A stretch of DNA of 64,000 bases. It comes from Solanum dulcamara. Lineage: Eukaryota; Streptophyta; Magnoliopsida; Solanales; Solanaceae. The position numbers and the translations under genes are program-made. This document shows, piece by piece, positions 35,000 to 60,536 of the stretch; position 1 is the stretch's first letter, and each line of letters starts with the position of its first letter. The notes below the pieces were generated by a model. It worked only from the letters and a program-made list of their open reading frames with translations. It was not told the DNA's origin and made no database searches. Location of the stretch: the NCBI RefSeq assembly GCF_947179165.1, contig NC_077243.1:11001001-11065000 (forward strand), written 5' to 3'.

Positions 35000-35070
35000 T
35001 CCAATTGCCGACATGACTCGAACCAAAGGTGATAATCTACCGAGCCAGTTTACATGCATCTTGACAATTC
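35000..35070 (-). mobile_element. Possible tRNA-derived SINE head
   Basis: Minus strand CTGGCTCGGTAGATTATCACC followed by GGTTCGAGTCA resembles tRNA boxes A and B. It cannot fold as an intact tRNA gene by eye, so SINE or tRNA pseudogene. Confidence 0.4.
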
Positions 35071-35371
35071 TATTGAATACTCGATACCTTCCACCCGTTT
35101 CTTTTCGAAGAAATAAATATAATTTAGAAATTTTGATGTCGTTTACCGAATGATTGCTTTCAGTAACTTCTATGAAGAACACAATAAATTATTACTTATT
35201 AGACCAGCTAATCAGATAGGAATTCAGTCGAGCAACATTCATGCTTAGAGCAATCAGAATTTAAAATGCATCACTAATTGAATCAAAAGGGGTCAGAATG
35301 GGAATACAAAAATGAAGAGGTAAGGTTACCAGTTTCAAAAAAAAAATGAAGAGGCAAAATGAGGGCAATCT

Positions 35372-35512
35372 AAGTAGTTCAGTTGGTTAGCTAACTGAAC
35401 TTTCACCTAGTTAGTAAGGTTCGACTCCCCACCTAGCAATCCCCTCCCTCACCTGCAATTATTTTATTCTATTTTTTAGAAAAGTAGGTAAAATGAGAAA
35501 GTCCAGCGGACA
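35372..35512 (+). mobile_element. tRNA-derived SINE
   Basis: TAGTTCAGTTGGTTAGC (box A) and AAGGTTCGACTCCCC (box B), then TAGGTAAAATGAGAAAGTCC and CGGACACT shared with the copy at 32840-33008. Different head and tail from the TS-type SINEs. Confidence 0.65.
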
Positions 35513-35864
35513 CTGAAGCCAAAATTAGATTCAAAAGCTGACAAGAGTAGATTTTGAAAGACCAGTTTCATTGCGAATTTGCAAAGACTAGCAAAACTTT
35601 GACATGCAGTTTTTTCACATATTAGAAGTATGATACAACTATTAAGGCACAAGTGGAGTGCACCCTCACAATTTAACAAAATGCTATAGCATACAACAAG
35701 AACAAAAAACGTGCAGAGAGTTGTAAGGCCATAGGTTGACTCTTTAATTAGTTGTAATTTGTAAAGAACCCATCATAGAGAAGCAAAAGACTACTTCGCC
35801 CAGCTGCTTGGTGTACAAAACGGAATTTGGAATCAGCTGCCTCAAACTCTTGGAATATGCTAAG

Positions 35865-38800
35865 TCATGTGTCTCCCCTTAACCGAGCAATTAGTTCATC
35901 CTGCTAACAGAATTACATAGTGAGAACGTTAATTGAAAGAGAATGACATGCTACAAGAATAGGCCAAATATTCAACAAAACACATCATTTACAAAATCAA
36001 CAACTACGCCTCAATTCCAAACACGTTGGGGAAAACACATCATACAACTACTACTTATAAAGTGTATGATGTCCTTAAGGAGGATAAGTTACGGAGTAAA
36101 AGTATAACAGTGGACCGCAATGAGAAATTCAAAACCTATATAAAGAGAAAAGGTTATGCAAATACTTGCCTTCCTTCCTCTCAGTGAAAGACCTTTCTCC
36201 TTTAACAGAGCCCGTAGCTTCTCAACAGTCAAATTTTGTATTTCAGGTGTACGAGTTTTTGAAGTTTCTGCAGGAGTTGAGACCAAGTTTAATACATAAA
36301 TATAAATGATAATGCCCATTAATTTATTCTACAAAAAATAAGTAGTTTCAACAAAGACTTCAAACAAGTAAATTTGGACAAAGACAGAGTAGGAAATTTT
36401 TACAATGAAGTTCTACCAGTGTACATCTGATCTGAAAAAACATGGCGGTGTCTAACTGAGAATATACTACTTCTTGTACCCTTGCATTTACTTTTCAGGC
36501 ATGACATGGTAATCAAATTAACACCTCATTGTAAGTGACTTCCACATTACCAACGGTTTGGGAATATGACATTCAATGTCCCCGGAGGAATATTTACAGA
36601 AGTTAGAGCTAAGGTGTGTTAATCGCCTTATTTCATGTCACTCAATGTCCTGAAGACACATTTCTCGAAGAAGCCGTTATTCATCATCTAGTCTCATTAG
36701 ATATAGTTATACATGTACTTGATACTTGATAGTAATCCACACGACATATTATTGGTAGCAAATGGTAGGAGTATGATCTTTATCTTCTCATCCAAAATAA
36801 ATTGGTCATAAATGTTAAGATCTTATAATCAGTCCAAACAAGCTTTCAGCAAATTCCTAGAGTAGTTGTGAAACCCCATGAATTTTTATAACTACTTTCG
36901 AGTTTAAGGATGCAATTTAATTAATCCTGAGTCAGGTGGGACCCACTCAATAATAACAAAGTCATCAAAACATTTGTAGTTAATATTGGTATAGCTTGAA
37001 ATAGCTAAGAAAGGGATGATAAGAATTAAGGAAAAGACAAAATGAGAAGGAGAAACTGAAAACAAGGACTTTCATTTGCTGGACAATGGAATAGATGATG
37101 AAATAAAAAGGAGCGGAAGGAATTAAATTACTCCCTCTGTCCCATTTTATATGAGTTAGTTTGACTTGTCACGGAGTTTAAGAAAGAAAGACAGACTTTT
37201 GAAATTTGTGGTCTAAAATAAGTTGTTTGTGTGGGTTGTATATCATTTCATTAAGGGTAAAATGGACATTTCAAAATTGAATTATTACTAAATATAGAAA
37301 TGTGTCATTCTTTTTGGGACTGACTAAAAAAGAAAGTGAGTCATATAAACTGGGACAGAGGGAGTAGATCTTAATAATAGAGACAAAGGGCAGCCCGGTG
37401 CACTTAAGCTCCCGCTATGCGCAGGGTTCGGGGAAGGGCCCGACCACAAGGGTCTGTTGTACGCAGCCTTACCTTGCATTTCTGCCAGAGGCTGTTTCCA
37501 AGGCTTGAACCCGTGACCTCCTGGTCATATTGGAACCAAAATAACCACTACTGGTAGTGAAGTCCAGAAATTAGCACCAAACTCAGCATCATTTTGCAAG
37601 CTGGACAGGTCGAACATGATGGTGGAGCGTTGTGTCTGTCCAAGCACGATACAATTGAAGCAGCCTTTTAGAGGCATTTTGGGAGAGAAAAATTATTTGT
37701 TTGGAACAAGTTCTTGGGAATTAGAGAGAAGGGAGAGCTTCTACTCCATAAGTGCTACTTTAAGTTGAGTATTAAATGCCTTTCTTAGTAGATTTGGTTC
37801 ACTAAATGCATACCCTAACTCCTCAAATCATGGAAATTATAGATTTTTGAAGAAAAACTCAAGAACTCACGTCTTGAAAATTCTAGGGTTTGATAAAGAG
37901 GTAATCCTTTTACTCCAATCTTGTATATTATGTTCCATGGATATCATAAACTATACCTTTGAAGTAAGATTTGAATTTAAACACCGATTCTTGAAACCCT
38001 AAGAAAGCTAGACTTGAAATTGAAATGTTTGTTGGTAAGGGAGATGAATAGTGTTGGGTTTGCTTGAACGGTATCGTTTTGAGTTTCTAAAGGAGCAACT
38101 AGGTTCCATAACACGTGTAATGGACAAATTGGAGTTAAAACTCAAGGATTTGACTTTCGAATTGGAAATAGAAACTTTTGCTAAACTAGTGAAGTTGAAA
38201 TTCCCCACTTGTAGGATTACACTGGGTTTGTTGTTGTTGTTGTTGTTGTTGTGAAGTTGGCCACATAGTTGACTTAGTTGGTAATGTTGTGAAGCATTAT
38301 TGATTTATCGGAGCTCGTATATGTAGACTGTGATTGTTGGCATCTTTGGATCTTTCAAGGTAAGATTTGCAGTTCTTAAAATTACATCCCCCTCTCTTTC
38401 ACTGCAAGCCCAACCCTTCTTAACTTTGTAACATATACTAGCCCCTCCTGCCCACCTATTTTTTCTTCAATTACAAACCTAGTATTCTCTCCGTATTCTG
38501 CAAATAATATTTTAGGTTAAGATTTAATTCATGACATTACCTTAAAATATCAAGATTTGACTTTTAAAATGAACTGAGGCTGTTTGAATTTAAAAAATCA
38601 ACGATTGGAAGTCGTTAGCACTTAGCCATTTAAATACTAGGGCCTCTACCAACCTATATGAAACTTTCCATTTTAGGATGTCTTACAATATTCCAAGGCA
38701 ATATACCTAATAAGTTATTACACATCCATAAGAACTTCTAGAATGTCAATTAAAACTTAAAACTTGATGTGATGTTCTCCAATCAAGATAAATTTTCAGT

Positions 38801-41554
38801 ATATATGCAATATATCCTTCTACTGCTCCAACTAATGTATAATAATCAAGTAACATCTTAAATTCCTTTTTGAAACTTAATCAGTCAGTAGCATTCATTG
38901 AATCATGGCAAATTTAAGAATCAGTCAGTAGCATTCATTGAATCATAGCAAATTTAAGAAGCCTGAGACCAGACTTCATCAAAACCCGACTTACAAAAGA
39001 ACCAGCAATACTAATTTAACAAAGCTATATCTCCTACCGGAAGCATACTAATTACACCACAACAGAACCACCAACCCCAACAGAAAGCAAAGCAGAACCC
39101 CCTATCTCTTAACAACCATTATGATAATTGTTCTTTTCATCAAATGGAAGGGAAGGAGCAGTCTTTTTGCAACAATAATACTGTTCTCTTTTTTGTGGAC
39201 CCAAAAGTATTAGAGCTGGTATTTAAACAATGTAATAAAAGTTAAGCTAGAATTTAAGAGTCAAATTGGACAATTTAAACAGATGAAGTAATGGAAAGCT
39301 AAGGGATACTCACTTGCTTCATTCTTTTTTCAATTTACCAATAGGATGCATGAACAACGACAATAATTCAAGTACTTTTTTATGAAGACAATAATTCAAG
39401 TATCTATTCGATGAAAGACCACTTCTTTTTAAAAAAAAATTACATTTGAATGTGCCACCTACAAAGACTGCAAGTGATCGTTAATAACAGGCCCACCTTG
39501 GGTAGAGGCAACGTTGTTACTGGTGGTAGCCTTCTTGGTTGATGCCCTACTATCCAATGCTTTATCAGCAGCTCTGAAAATTAGGTGGTGGCAGGAGATA
39601 CAAATATGTTAACTGGACAGAGGTACACTAGCTAGTAAAGGATAGCAATAATACTGAACTAAGAAAACATGGACAATTACCTTTTTCTACCATTGTCACT
39701 TGAGGAAACCCCCTTGCCATCTTTTGAACTATAGTCACCTCTCTGCTTCTTAAGCATGAGAGACCTAATCAATATGTTTTGCTGGTTTGTCTTAATAAGC
39801 TGGTCCTCTGAATATACAACATTTTGTAAAACATACTAGCAATCCAAATAGATGAAGAAAGCAATCTAGCCTTGAGGAAAAGTGATAAATGAGGAAAAGA
39901 ATAAAATTTAAAATCTTAAAAAGAGAGAAAGATAGAAAAAAGAGACATTAAAATTGCATCAAGACTCAAGATAGAAGAGATATTTCTATGATTTAAACAA
40001 CCATGTACTAAATGAGACACAATGAGAGGATATCAATGCTTTACGATGACTTAGAATAGAAGTGTATATGAAAAGTCCAAGAAACCAAAAAGTAAGCAAT
40101 AAAATAACCATATGCAAGTAAATCTGTTCAAAGGAAAAGAATAACAGGAGAATTAGAGGCAACATGAATTTTCACCATATAAAAGGATTGCTCAGCTAAT
40201 TTGTTTATATAGATTTACAGCTCTTTAAATAATTTAAAAGGCATCAATATACAAAAACAGACCCGGAGGTGACGTTTCATGATCGCAAACATATACTCGC
40301 ATTCCACCCTGCATAAAGTTTCTAAATTAGTAGAGATCAAAAGAAAATGGAAGAAGCATTATTAAACATTTCCTGATAGCATCACTTCGCTTTCGATAGC
40401 CAAATTCTTTTTCAGCTAATGCTGGTCAGCAGATATGATGGTAGTAAACACGTAAGAGGCTAAGGCACATGGATAATATAATCTTAACGTGAAGATAAAA
40501 GAAGGAAAGGCAAAGCTGATTGTTACTCTAAAAGGTGCAAGGAGGCCGTTGAACTCAGATAAGAGGTACCACCTATTTTTTTAATCTTGCGAAGACCTTT
40601 CTGATCCTACACTGATTCATGCAGTGTTTAGCATCACCAAATAGTCATTTCTTTTGGACGTAAAACCTTATTACTGTCTAGGCTAAGCCGCTGAGGTTTA
40701 ATAGTATTCCAACCAAAAGGCAAGAAGGGCCAGAACAATATCTCAATCAAAATGAACCCTTTTTCAGGTAAACATACTACTGTGTGCATAGTTGTGCTTG
40801 TTTCACCATGTTGATTAAAGACCACATACGAGGAGTTCTGTTAACATGGAAAATCCCTAGAATTGAAGGAAGACTGAATTCCAGAATAAGGATAATGAAG
40901 ACCAAGTCCTGTGCAGTTGTTAATTAAAACTTCTATTATATGTACTAGTATGCTTGGTACAGGTACCAACAGAAGTAGAGAAATCAAATGAACAAAATTT
41001 TAAACTCCCCCTATCATCTCCCTCTATACAGATTTAACCTTCAAGATTATTAGCATTGAATCCCTTATATTTCAAAACTTACACGAACAGACCTACTATT
41101 ATTGCAATCTTTATCATTTTTCACACATAAACTTATACTCCGCCTTGAAAGTGAAAAGGTTTTATCCGCCTCTGATCTCCCAGAACTCTATATCCAACAT
41201 AAAACCTAAACTTGTTCTCCAGAATTCATCCCACCAAAGATGGAAAAGAGATAAGTTTGTCCACAATTATACAACAGTTATATCTACTCCAGAACATTAA
41301 AGAAAACAGTTATATCTACTCAATTATACTGTACAGTGAAACGCTACACTGCAAGAAATCAGTAAAGAAAAGGGGGAAGAGGGAAGGGTGCAAATGTAAA
41401 TTAGGGTTTTTGGGAGGGAGAAAGAAAAAGTTACCGGAGTAGAGGAGAGTACGGTGGAGGAAAAGAGGCCTCGAGAAGGGAGGCCGGCTAGGTATTTGGC
41501 CGCACCGGAAGTTGACGCATTGTTCGGAGGAATGGATGATGAGCTATCCTCCAT
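35865..41554 (-). CDS. DDA1-like and SAP-domain nuclear protein (167 aa, six exons)
   Basis: Hand-built minus-strand model: exons 41435-41554, 40263-40308, 39681-39807, 39497-39573, 36170-36267 and 35865-35900; all phases close to 504 bp. Residues 20-75 ([41 protein letters not shown]) match the pattern of DDA1, the small DET1/DDB1-associated partner of CUL4 ubiquitin ligases. A basic, Ser/Thr-rich linker follows. Residues 136-165 ([24 protein letters not shown] split over exons 5-6) are a SAP motif, a helical DNA/chromatin-binding fold. Exon 5 ends AAG|GCAAGT, a GC-AG intron. A longer start at 41581 is possible. Intron 4 (3.2 kb) carries a SINE and a MITE. SAP is clear; DDA1 kinship is from motif memory, and the joint function (chromatin-linked ubiquitin ligase adaptor) is inference. 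Confidence 0.78.
37131..37364. mobile_element. Intact-looking Stowaway MITE in intron 4 of the SAP gene
   Basis: Ends CTCCCTCTGTCCCATTTTAT and ATAAACTGGGACAGAGGGAG are clean inverted repeats, flanked by TA at 37129-37130 and 37365-37366. 234 bp. Confidence 0.9.
37388..37531 (-). mobile_element. TS-type SINE in intron 4 of the SAP gene
   Basis: Minus strand: GGTCACGGGTTCAAGCC (box B), AAACAGCCTCTGGCAGAAATG, TAAGGCTGCGTACAACAGACC, GCGCATAGCGGGAG, and the end GCACCGGGCTGCCC. This is the widespread Solanaceae tRNA-derived SINE. Gene and SINE share the same strand. Confidence 0.9.
38200..38252 (+). mobile_element. 3' tail of an RTE LINE or SINE, ending (TTG)n
   Basis: CCCCACTTGTAGGATTACAC, then TGGG and eight TTG units. 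This is the reverse complement of the heads of 42903-42950, 47257-47372 and 51546-51667. Confidence 0.75.
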
Positions 41555-43354
41555 AGTTACCGCACTGCAAAATTGATTCAAGGCGAAAATATTGTTCCCC
41601 CCTTAATAGTCTTTCCTTTGGGGCGGTAAAATAGAATACATTAATTAGATTAGATTACTGTAATATCATTTTTATAAAAATAAAAATTGTAAAGTGGGCG
41701 TAAGTGATCATTTTTTTCTTAGGGATCTCATTTGATTTATTGAGACTATAAGTTTGAGTAACCTATTATATTATTTATATGGAATAATGTATTAAATTTC
41801 TGTTATACGTGAAATTCGAAAAAGAATTGGACCTCAAGAATCTCTTGTTCATAGTCTTATTTTATCATTTTGCAAATTATTATTTTCATAGTTCGAATTC
41901 GTGACTTTCTGATTACATAACAATAACTTTATCAATTACGTCGAAATTCCTAAGCTATCCCATGATTTTAGTATAAAAAATAATGTCGGTTTTAGCTATC
42001 ACTTGGTCTTGGTATATAATCTCACTTGCTAAAATTTTGAATTTAAGAGAAAGACATTCAATTTCACTTAGCAGTGTTGCTTCTTAATATTATTAAGATG
42101 GAAAGTAAGAACCCAACTAGTTTAAGGTCTAAGGACTTAAGCTCAAAACATGAATGCTATGCATGCTTATTCATCTAATTCATTATTTATTTTAAACAGT
42201 TATATTACAAGAATATTAAATACTTTATTCTTCTGAATGACAACTTTTTTAAGGCGGGAAACAAAGTAACTCTTTCTATAAAACTAATAATTTTACAAAA
42301 AAATGATTTTTTGTCAAGCATAGTCAAACTATTTTGGGGAGCACGGAGTTAGATCTGATGGAGATGAGAAGCATAAATATGACTCAGAGTGATGATTGAT
42401 GGAGTTGTTCTTTTAGCACAAAACAACAATGAAAAACTCTTTAACTGTCTGATGCAAGGAAACCTTAAGAGTAAGATAATACTCCTTCGTTTGGATTTAC
42501 TCGTCAAATTTTAACTTGACACATTTTTTAAGAAAACAATGATAGATATAATGAGTTTATCATTTTACCTCTATTAATTGATAGGGTCCCAAACATATTT
42601 ACTCACTACATTTTTCAAAGACATTAACTCAATATAAATAAATTGAGGGTATAATAGAGAGGAAAATTGTATTTCCTTGATTTGTCAAAAAATGACAAGT
42701 AAAAAGTAGAAATCAGTGATAAGTGAATGAAGGGTGTATATTACTGTACCAAGAAATAATTAAGGTAATTTGGAGGAATATTTCTATAAATTTATCGTCT
42801 TTTACCTTTTCCTTGATGAAGCAATGCTCCTACATCTCATCATCAAGGCATTCAATGCTATAGTTGGTGGTACAAATGCAATACATAATCAATAAGGTCT
42901 ACTACCCTACAACAACAACAACAACCCAGTTTGATCCCACAACGTGGGGTCTACTACCCTACAAGTACCCCAAATCAATCGTTTGCCAACTCTTACCATC
43001 AAAATCTCAGACAACTTTCGAACCACTTTTAACTGTATGTATCCATCCACTTGAAAAGTATTACCAGCATGACAAACCTTCCAACCCCTAAAATCACTCA
43101 AAGAAAAATTGCAGAATTTACCAGTCCTTCCCCAGGCTTATAAGGACACTTAATAAATCAAAACCCTTCCCTGCCTTCATCCAAAGAGCTTGCGCAACAG
43201 CTTATCGACCAGGACAAATGATGAAGTCTTGATCCGGATTCTTTTACTTTAAGGGCGAGTTAGTATTTTTGGATAAATCTCAGTGTCCAAACGCCTGTAT
43301 CCCGCCAATGAAGAATTGCCCCCACAAACACTACCCTCAAGTAGACATGGCCAA
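41555..43354. other. Intergenic between the SAP gene and RNase J
   Basis: 1.8 kb without a supported gene. It serves as promoter side of the SAP gene and 3' side of RNase J. It holds a LINE/SINE tail piece (42903-42950) and AT-rich, MITE-like DNA around 42480-42730 whose ends I could not pair. Confidence 0.6.
42903..42950 (-). mobile_element. Tail piece of RTE LINE/SINE
   Basis: ACAACAACAACAACCCAGT, then GATCCCACAACGTGGGGTC, as in the tails at 47257 and 51546. Oriented minus. Confidence 0.7.
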
Positions 43355-56822
<13,468 letters not shown>

Positions 56823-58545
56823 TTGGATGAATATTCGGCCACTGGTTAAGAGTAATACTGTTAAAGGTATAGAAATGGCTGTTTATAGCTAACAGAGAAA
56901 TCTATGAAGGAATTCGAGAGCTTACTGCTCCGGCAACTGCTGAGGGTTTCAGGGGGAGGAGCGGGAAATAGAGAATTTGCGTTACCAGATAAAGGGGAAG
57001 AGGATTTTGTTTGCTGAAACTGACCGTAAAAATATCTTTCTTATCGTTTTGGCCTCTCGTATTTGCATTCGCTTCTCGGGGAAAGGGATGATGGAAGGCA
57101 CGTGACTATATGGTGTTCTATTGTATTGTTAGTTTATATACAATATTTATTTTGATTGTTACGTTAGGTAACAATGAAAGATCTATTTTATGTAATAATT
57201 GATTTGGTGTGATCCATGTCTTTATCTTCATATATTTTTTCTCATTTTGTTTTTCATTATTATTTAGTAATTTTATTTATCATTTACCTTACCTTTTTCA
57301 CGCTAGCTCTACCCCGTATCCTATAATTTCTTGTAGGTTTATCACTCAAATTATGTATATGTGTTATTATATAATAATGGAAAACGATAAAATCTATCCA
57401 AATATTATATTCAATCAATATAGTATAATATGATACAATACAATACAATATGATATGATACATTATGGAACAATATATATCAATCATCCAAACAAAGTGT
57501 ATGCAACATTTTATTTATTTCTCATTTTATATTCGCTTGCTACGTATTGAAGTACTACTAATTCAGACTCAATATTGCATGATTCATTTAGGTGGTATGT
57601 TCTCAACAGGATTTCTTCTATTTTCAGGAGTTTGAACTAAAAACCTCCGTAATTATTCCACCACTAATTCATGTTAATTCATTAATATTTACTTGATAAA
57701 AAAAATGCCTAAGTAACTAATCAGTGTTCGTCTACTGTGGAATATATACGGTTAGTTATTACACATGAATTCTTATTCGTCTGAACATATAAATGATTAT
57801 TTATTGTATTAATAGGACAGAATTCGATCGAACTCACTTGTTTACAGACTCTATTCTATATTTGTATTTTAAAAAATCCCTGAAATATATATATCCAAAA
57901 GTTTGAAAATCAGTAAGTCATACATATCACTGGATTTTAAGAACGAAATCCAAAATTATTGAAGTTACTCACTAGCACGTACAGAAATAAATATAGGATA
58001 TATGTTGCCTATAGGTTATTTTTTCCCTTAATCGTGATTAACTAATATGTATTCACGCTTTCATTAAATAATTTCACTCTGATAAAATATTTAGTGCGAG
58101 CACCTTAGTGAAATATGTAATGCTCACCGGCATTTGAGGCAAATTTATAAAGACTGAAATCACACAGTACCAATTGTCTGTCCTCCCATTGAAAGGATAA
58201 AGTAGATATCAGCTGCTTCTACCAATCACAATAAGTTGGACTACAATTTAGTTCAGTAGAAAGAACTTCTGGTTACAATTTCCTATTCCACCAGCATGCA
58301 TCAAACAAAACACCACAAAGTCAAGAATGGCTAATTACAAAATGCTGACAGACTGTGAATTCTACTCCAGCCATTAACAATCAAAGCATTAATATCCATC
58401 TTCGGGTGCAGTTGACAAATCCCTAACATTCAAGCCCTGCTGAAATACTATATGCTCTTGTATGGTCTTGAGCAGATTACTGGAATGCTTATTATCTATA
58501 TAAGATCCCCTAGTTTATGTTGTCCAAAAAATGGCCTGACAAGTC
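56823..58545. other. Intergenic between RNase J and SWP73
   Basis: Holds the RNase J 5' region (to about 57100) and the SWP73 3' UTR side (from about 58140). In between, 57110-57500 has repeated GATACAATACAATAC-type text and TCCAAACA, suggestive of a MITE, but ends could not be paired. No gene seen. Confidence 0.6.
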
Positions 58546-60536
58546 CTATTTTCTTGCAGAATGGTCAGCACCAGAAGCATGATTACGGTTTAAGTAGCGG
58601 ACAACGGCGTCTTCAGTCCTAAAAGGTTCACAGAAAGTAGATTAGATGATCTGAAAAGCTTGTAAGGTACAAATAAATGTAGATTATCTTATAGACAGAT
58701 CAACCGAGACACTTTCGAAGTTCAAACAAAAACATAAATCATAATGATCGCGAATAAATGGAGATCATGTTTTAGCCGGCTGCATTCTGATTAAAAAAAA
58801 AACTTCATACGTTAGATCAGAGATGTTCACAGCATATTCTGATTAAAAAAACCTTCATAAGTTAGATCAGAGATGTTCACAGCATTAAGGTAACATGATA
58901 ACATTATATTTTTTTCCTTTTGGAAGATATAGTGACCATAATATTGAACAAAAAGAATATCATTATAGAGCATTGTGAACACAGTGAAGTTTAAGCCCAA
59001 CTAATCAATAATTAGAATACTTAGGAAAGAAGCTTACCAAGTCTGATTGTAGAATTCGGAACGTCTCTCCATTTCTGAATCACGGATTGAATCATCAGAA
59101 ACAAGCTTAAGATCCCTGGCTTGAGATGCAACTAATGCATTAACAAAATCGGTAGGTGACTGACTAAATCCCAGGAAGAAAGCTCGCCTTCTCTGATGTT
59201 CATGGATTTTCTTTACAGCAGTGGAAATAGTTTCATCATATGCATCAATCTCCTTGTTCTTCTCTAAATCAGATAAGAATGTGGACAATTCCTTCGGCAA
59301 TGTGAAGGGAACATCAACCAGTACATCATAACAAGTGTTCCCAGCTGGGCTACTACCAGATAGTTTAATCCTGTGCTCCAAGTGAATAGGTTGAGGGGCA
59401 GTCAGATGCGGATTGATCTTTTGGGAAACCAGGGAAAATTTCATCTTTTCTTCTCCAAAAATCTTCCTCAGAGGAGGATCACAAGTGAACGAGGAGGTTT
59501 CATGGGATATCTGTAGCTTTCTAGTTTTTATGTAGTACCATAGAGCAGCTAAAACTCTAGCTCGTGTCTCAACCTCAATACCAAGAACCTCTTGCAAAGC
59601 TGGTGATAGTTTAAATTTCTCAGGCATATAATTCATTTCCAGTCTGATGATTGCAGTAAGCTCCTTATCCCCTTTTCTCTTAATCTCAAAACCCTCATGA
59701 AGTGCTGGTGATCGAGAACTATCCCACAAAATTACATGGTTATCAGGATAAAGACTCTGATCCAAGTAAACTGTTACTTTCTTGAAGAAAGATGAAAACT
59801 TTGGGCAAGAAACACCCAATTTCTGCTCCCTTTCAGATGCTAGAGGACCCGGCCCACCCTCCAAGATCCTCCCGATAATCTTAAGAGACCATGAAGCTGG
59901 CTCAGCAGTAATGCTATCAGGATTAGTTGGTGTCTGATTCGCAAAAGTGTTGAATACATAAATTCTAAGGGTTTTTTGGAAACGCGGAGGACTCTTAAGG
60001 GATTCCAACATGTCAATCTTCTTTCTACAAAGAACAGCATCAACGCGACCCTCAATTTCAAGCAACTGAGAGTAAAGTGCTGACTCAGGGAAGCTCGCAA
60101 CCACCTTATCAGGTATAAACTTATCAGAAACTTTGCGCTTCTTCCTGCGCACAGCAGGGGTTAATTCCATGGTCTTTAAAGGTGAAGCAGTTGCTTGGCC
60201 ATGGCTAGAGGAACCAACGGTACGAGAAGGTGGTCTATGGAGCACTTTTCTAGCACCCCCAGAAGCTGTATTGGGTGTAGGGGATGAGACACCAACATTG
60301 GTGTTAACCCCTGAAGTGATGTAATGGCTAAAGGCCTGTGCTTGACCTTGGAATTGGGCATGAGAGCGTGATTCAGATAATTGAAAATGACCAGGGAAGT
60401 GGGAAGCACGTTGTGCTGGTGATTGGGAAAAGTGACGCGTTGCTGGTTGATTATGGTTTATCGGTATAGATTGAGGAATTTGCATTGGCCCAGAATTTCC
60501 TAAACTAACATTCTTGACTGGATTATTGTTATTCAT
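58546..60536 (-). CDS. SWP73: SWP73/BAF60-type subunit of SWI/SNF remodeller (523 aa, two exons)
   Basis: Exon 1 59038-60536 encodes residues 1-499 plus two bases; TTG|GTAAGC opens a 419-bp intron and TTTTAG|GACTG resumes at 58618, giving [11 protein letters not shown] and a stop at 58546. Without splicing the frame would end at TGG-TAA just after NQTW. The N-terminus (about 1-125) is Gln/Ser/Pro-rich and low complexity. [12 protein letters not shown] leads into the conserved core with [32 protein letters not shown] and [14 protein letters not shown]. The SWIB/MDM2-like domain spans about 305-382, and [17 protein letters not shown] follows. These are hallmarks of plant SWP73 (SMARCD) proteins, nuclear scaffold subunits of SWI/SNF complexes. 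Intact. Which paralogue (A or B type) I cannot say. Confidence 0.96.

Noticed and set aside
35000..35070. Functional tRNA gene on the minus strand
   Set aside because: Box-like sequences are present but no full cloverleaf could be drawn; kept only as a possible SINE head.
42480..42730. Possible Stowaway MITE between the SAP gene and RNase J
   Set aside because: CTCCTTCGTTTGG looks like a left end, but no convincing right end with TA was found.
57110..57500. Possible MITE with GATACAATAC repeats near the RNase J promoter
   Set aside because: Text is typical of a Solanaceae MITE, but I could not pair both ends or find a target duplication.
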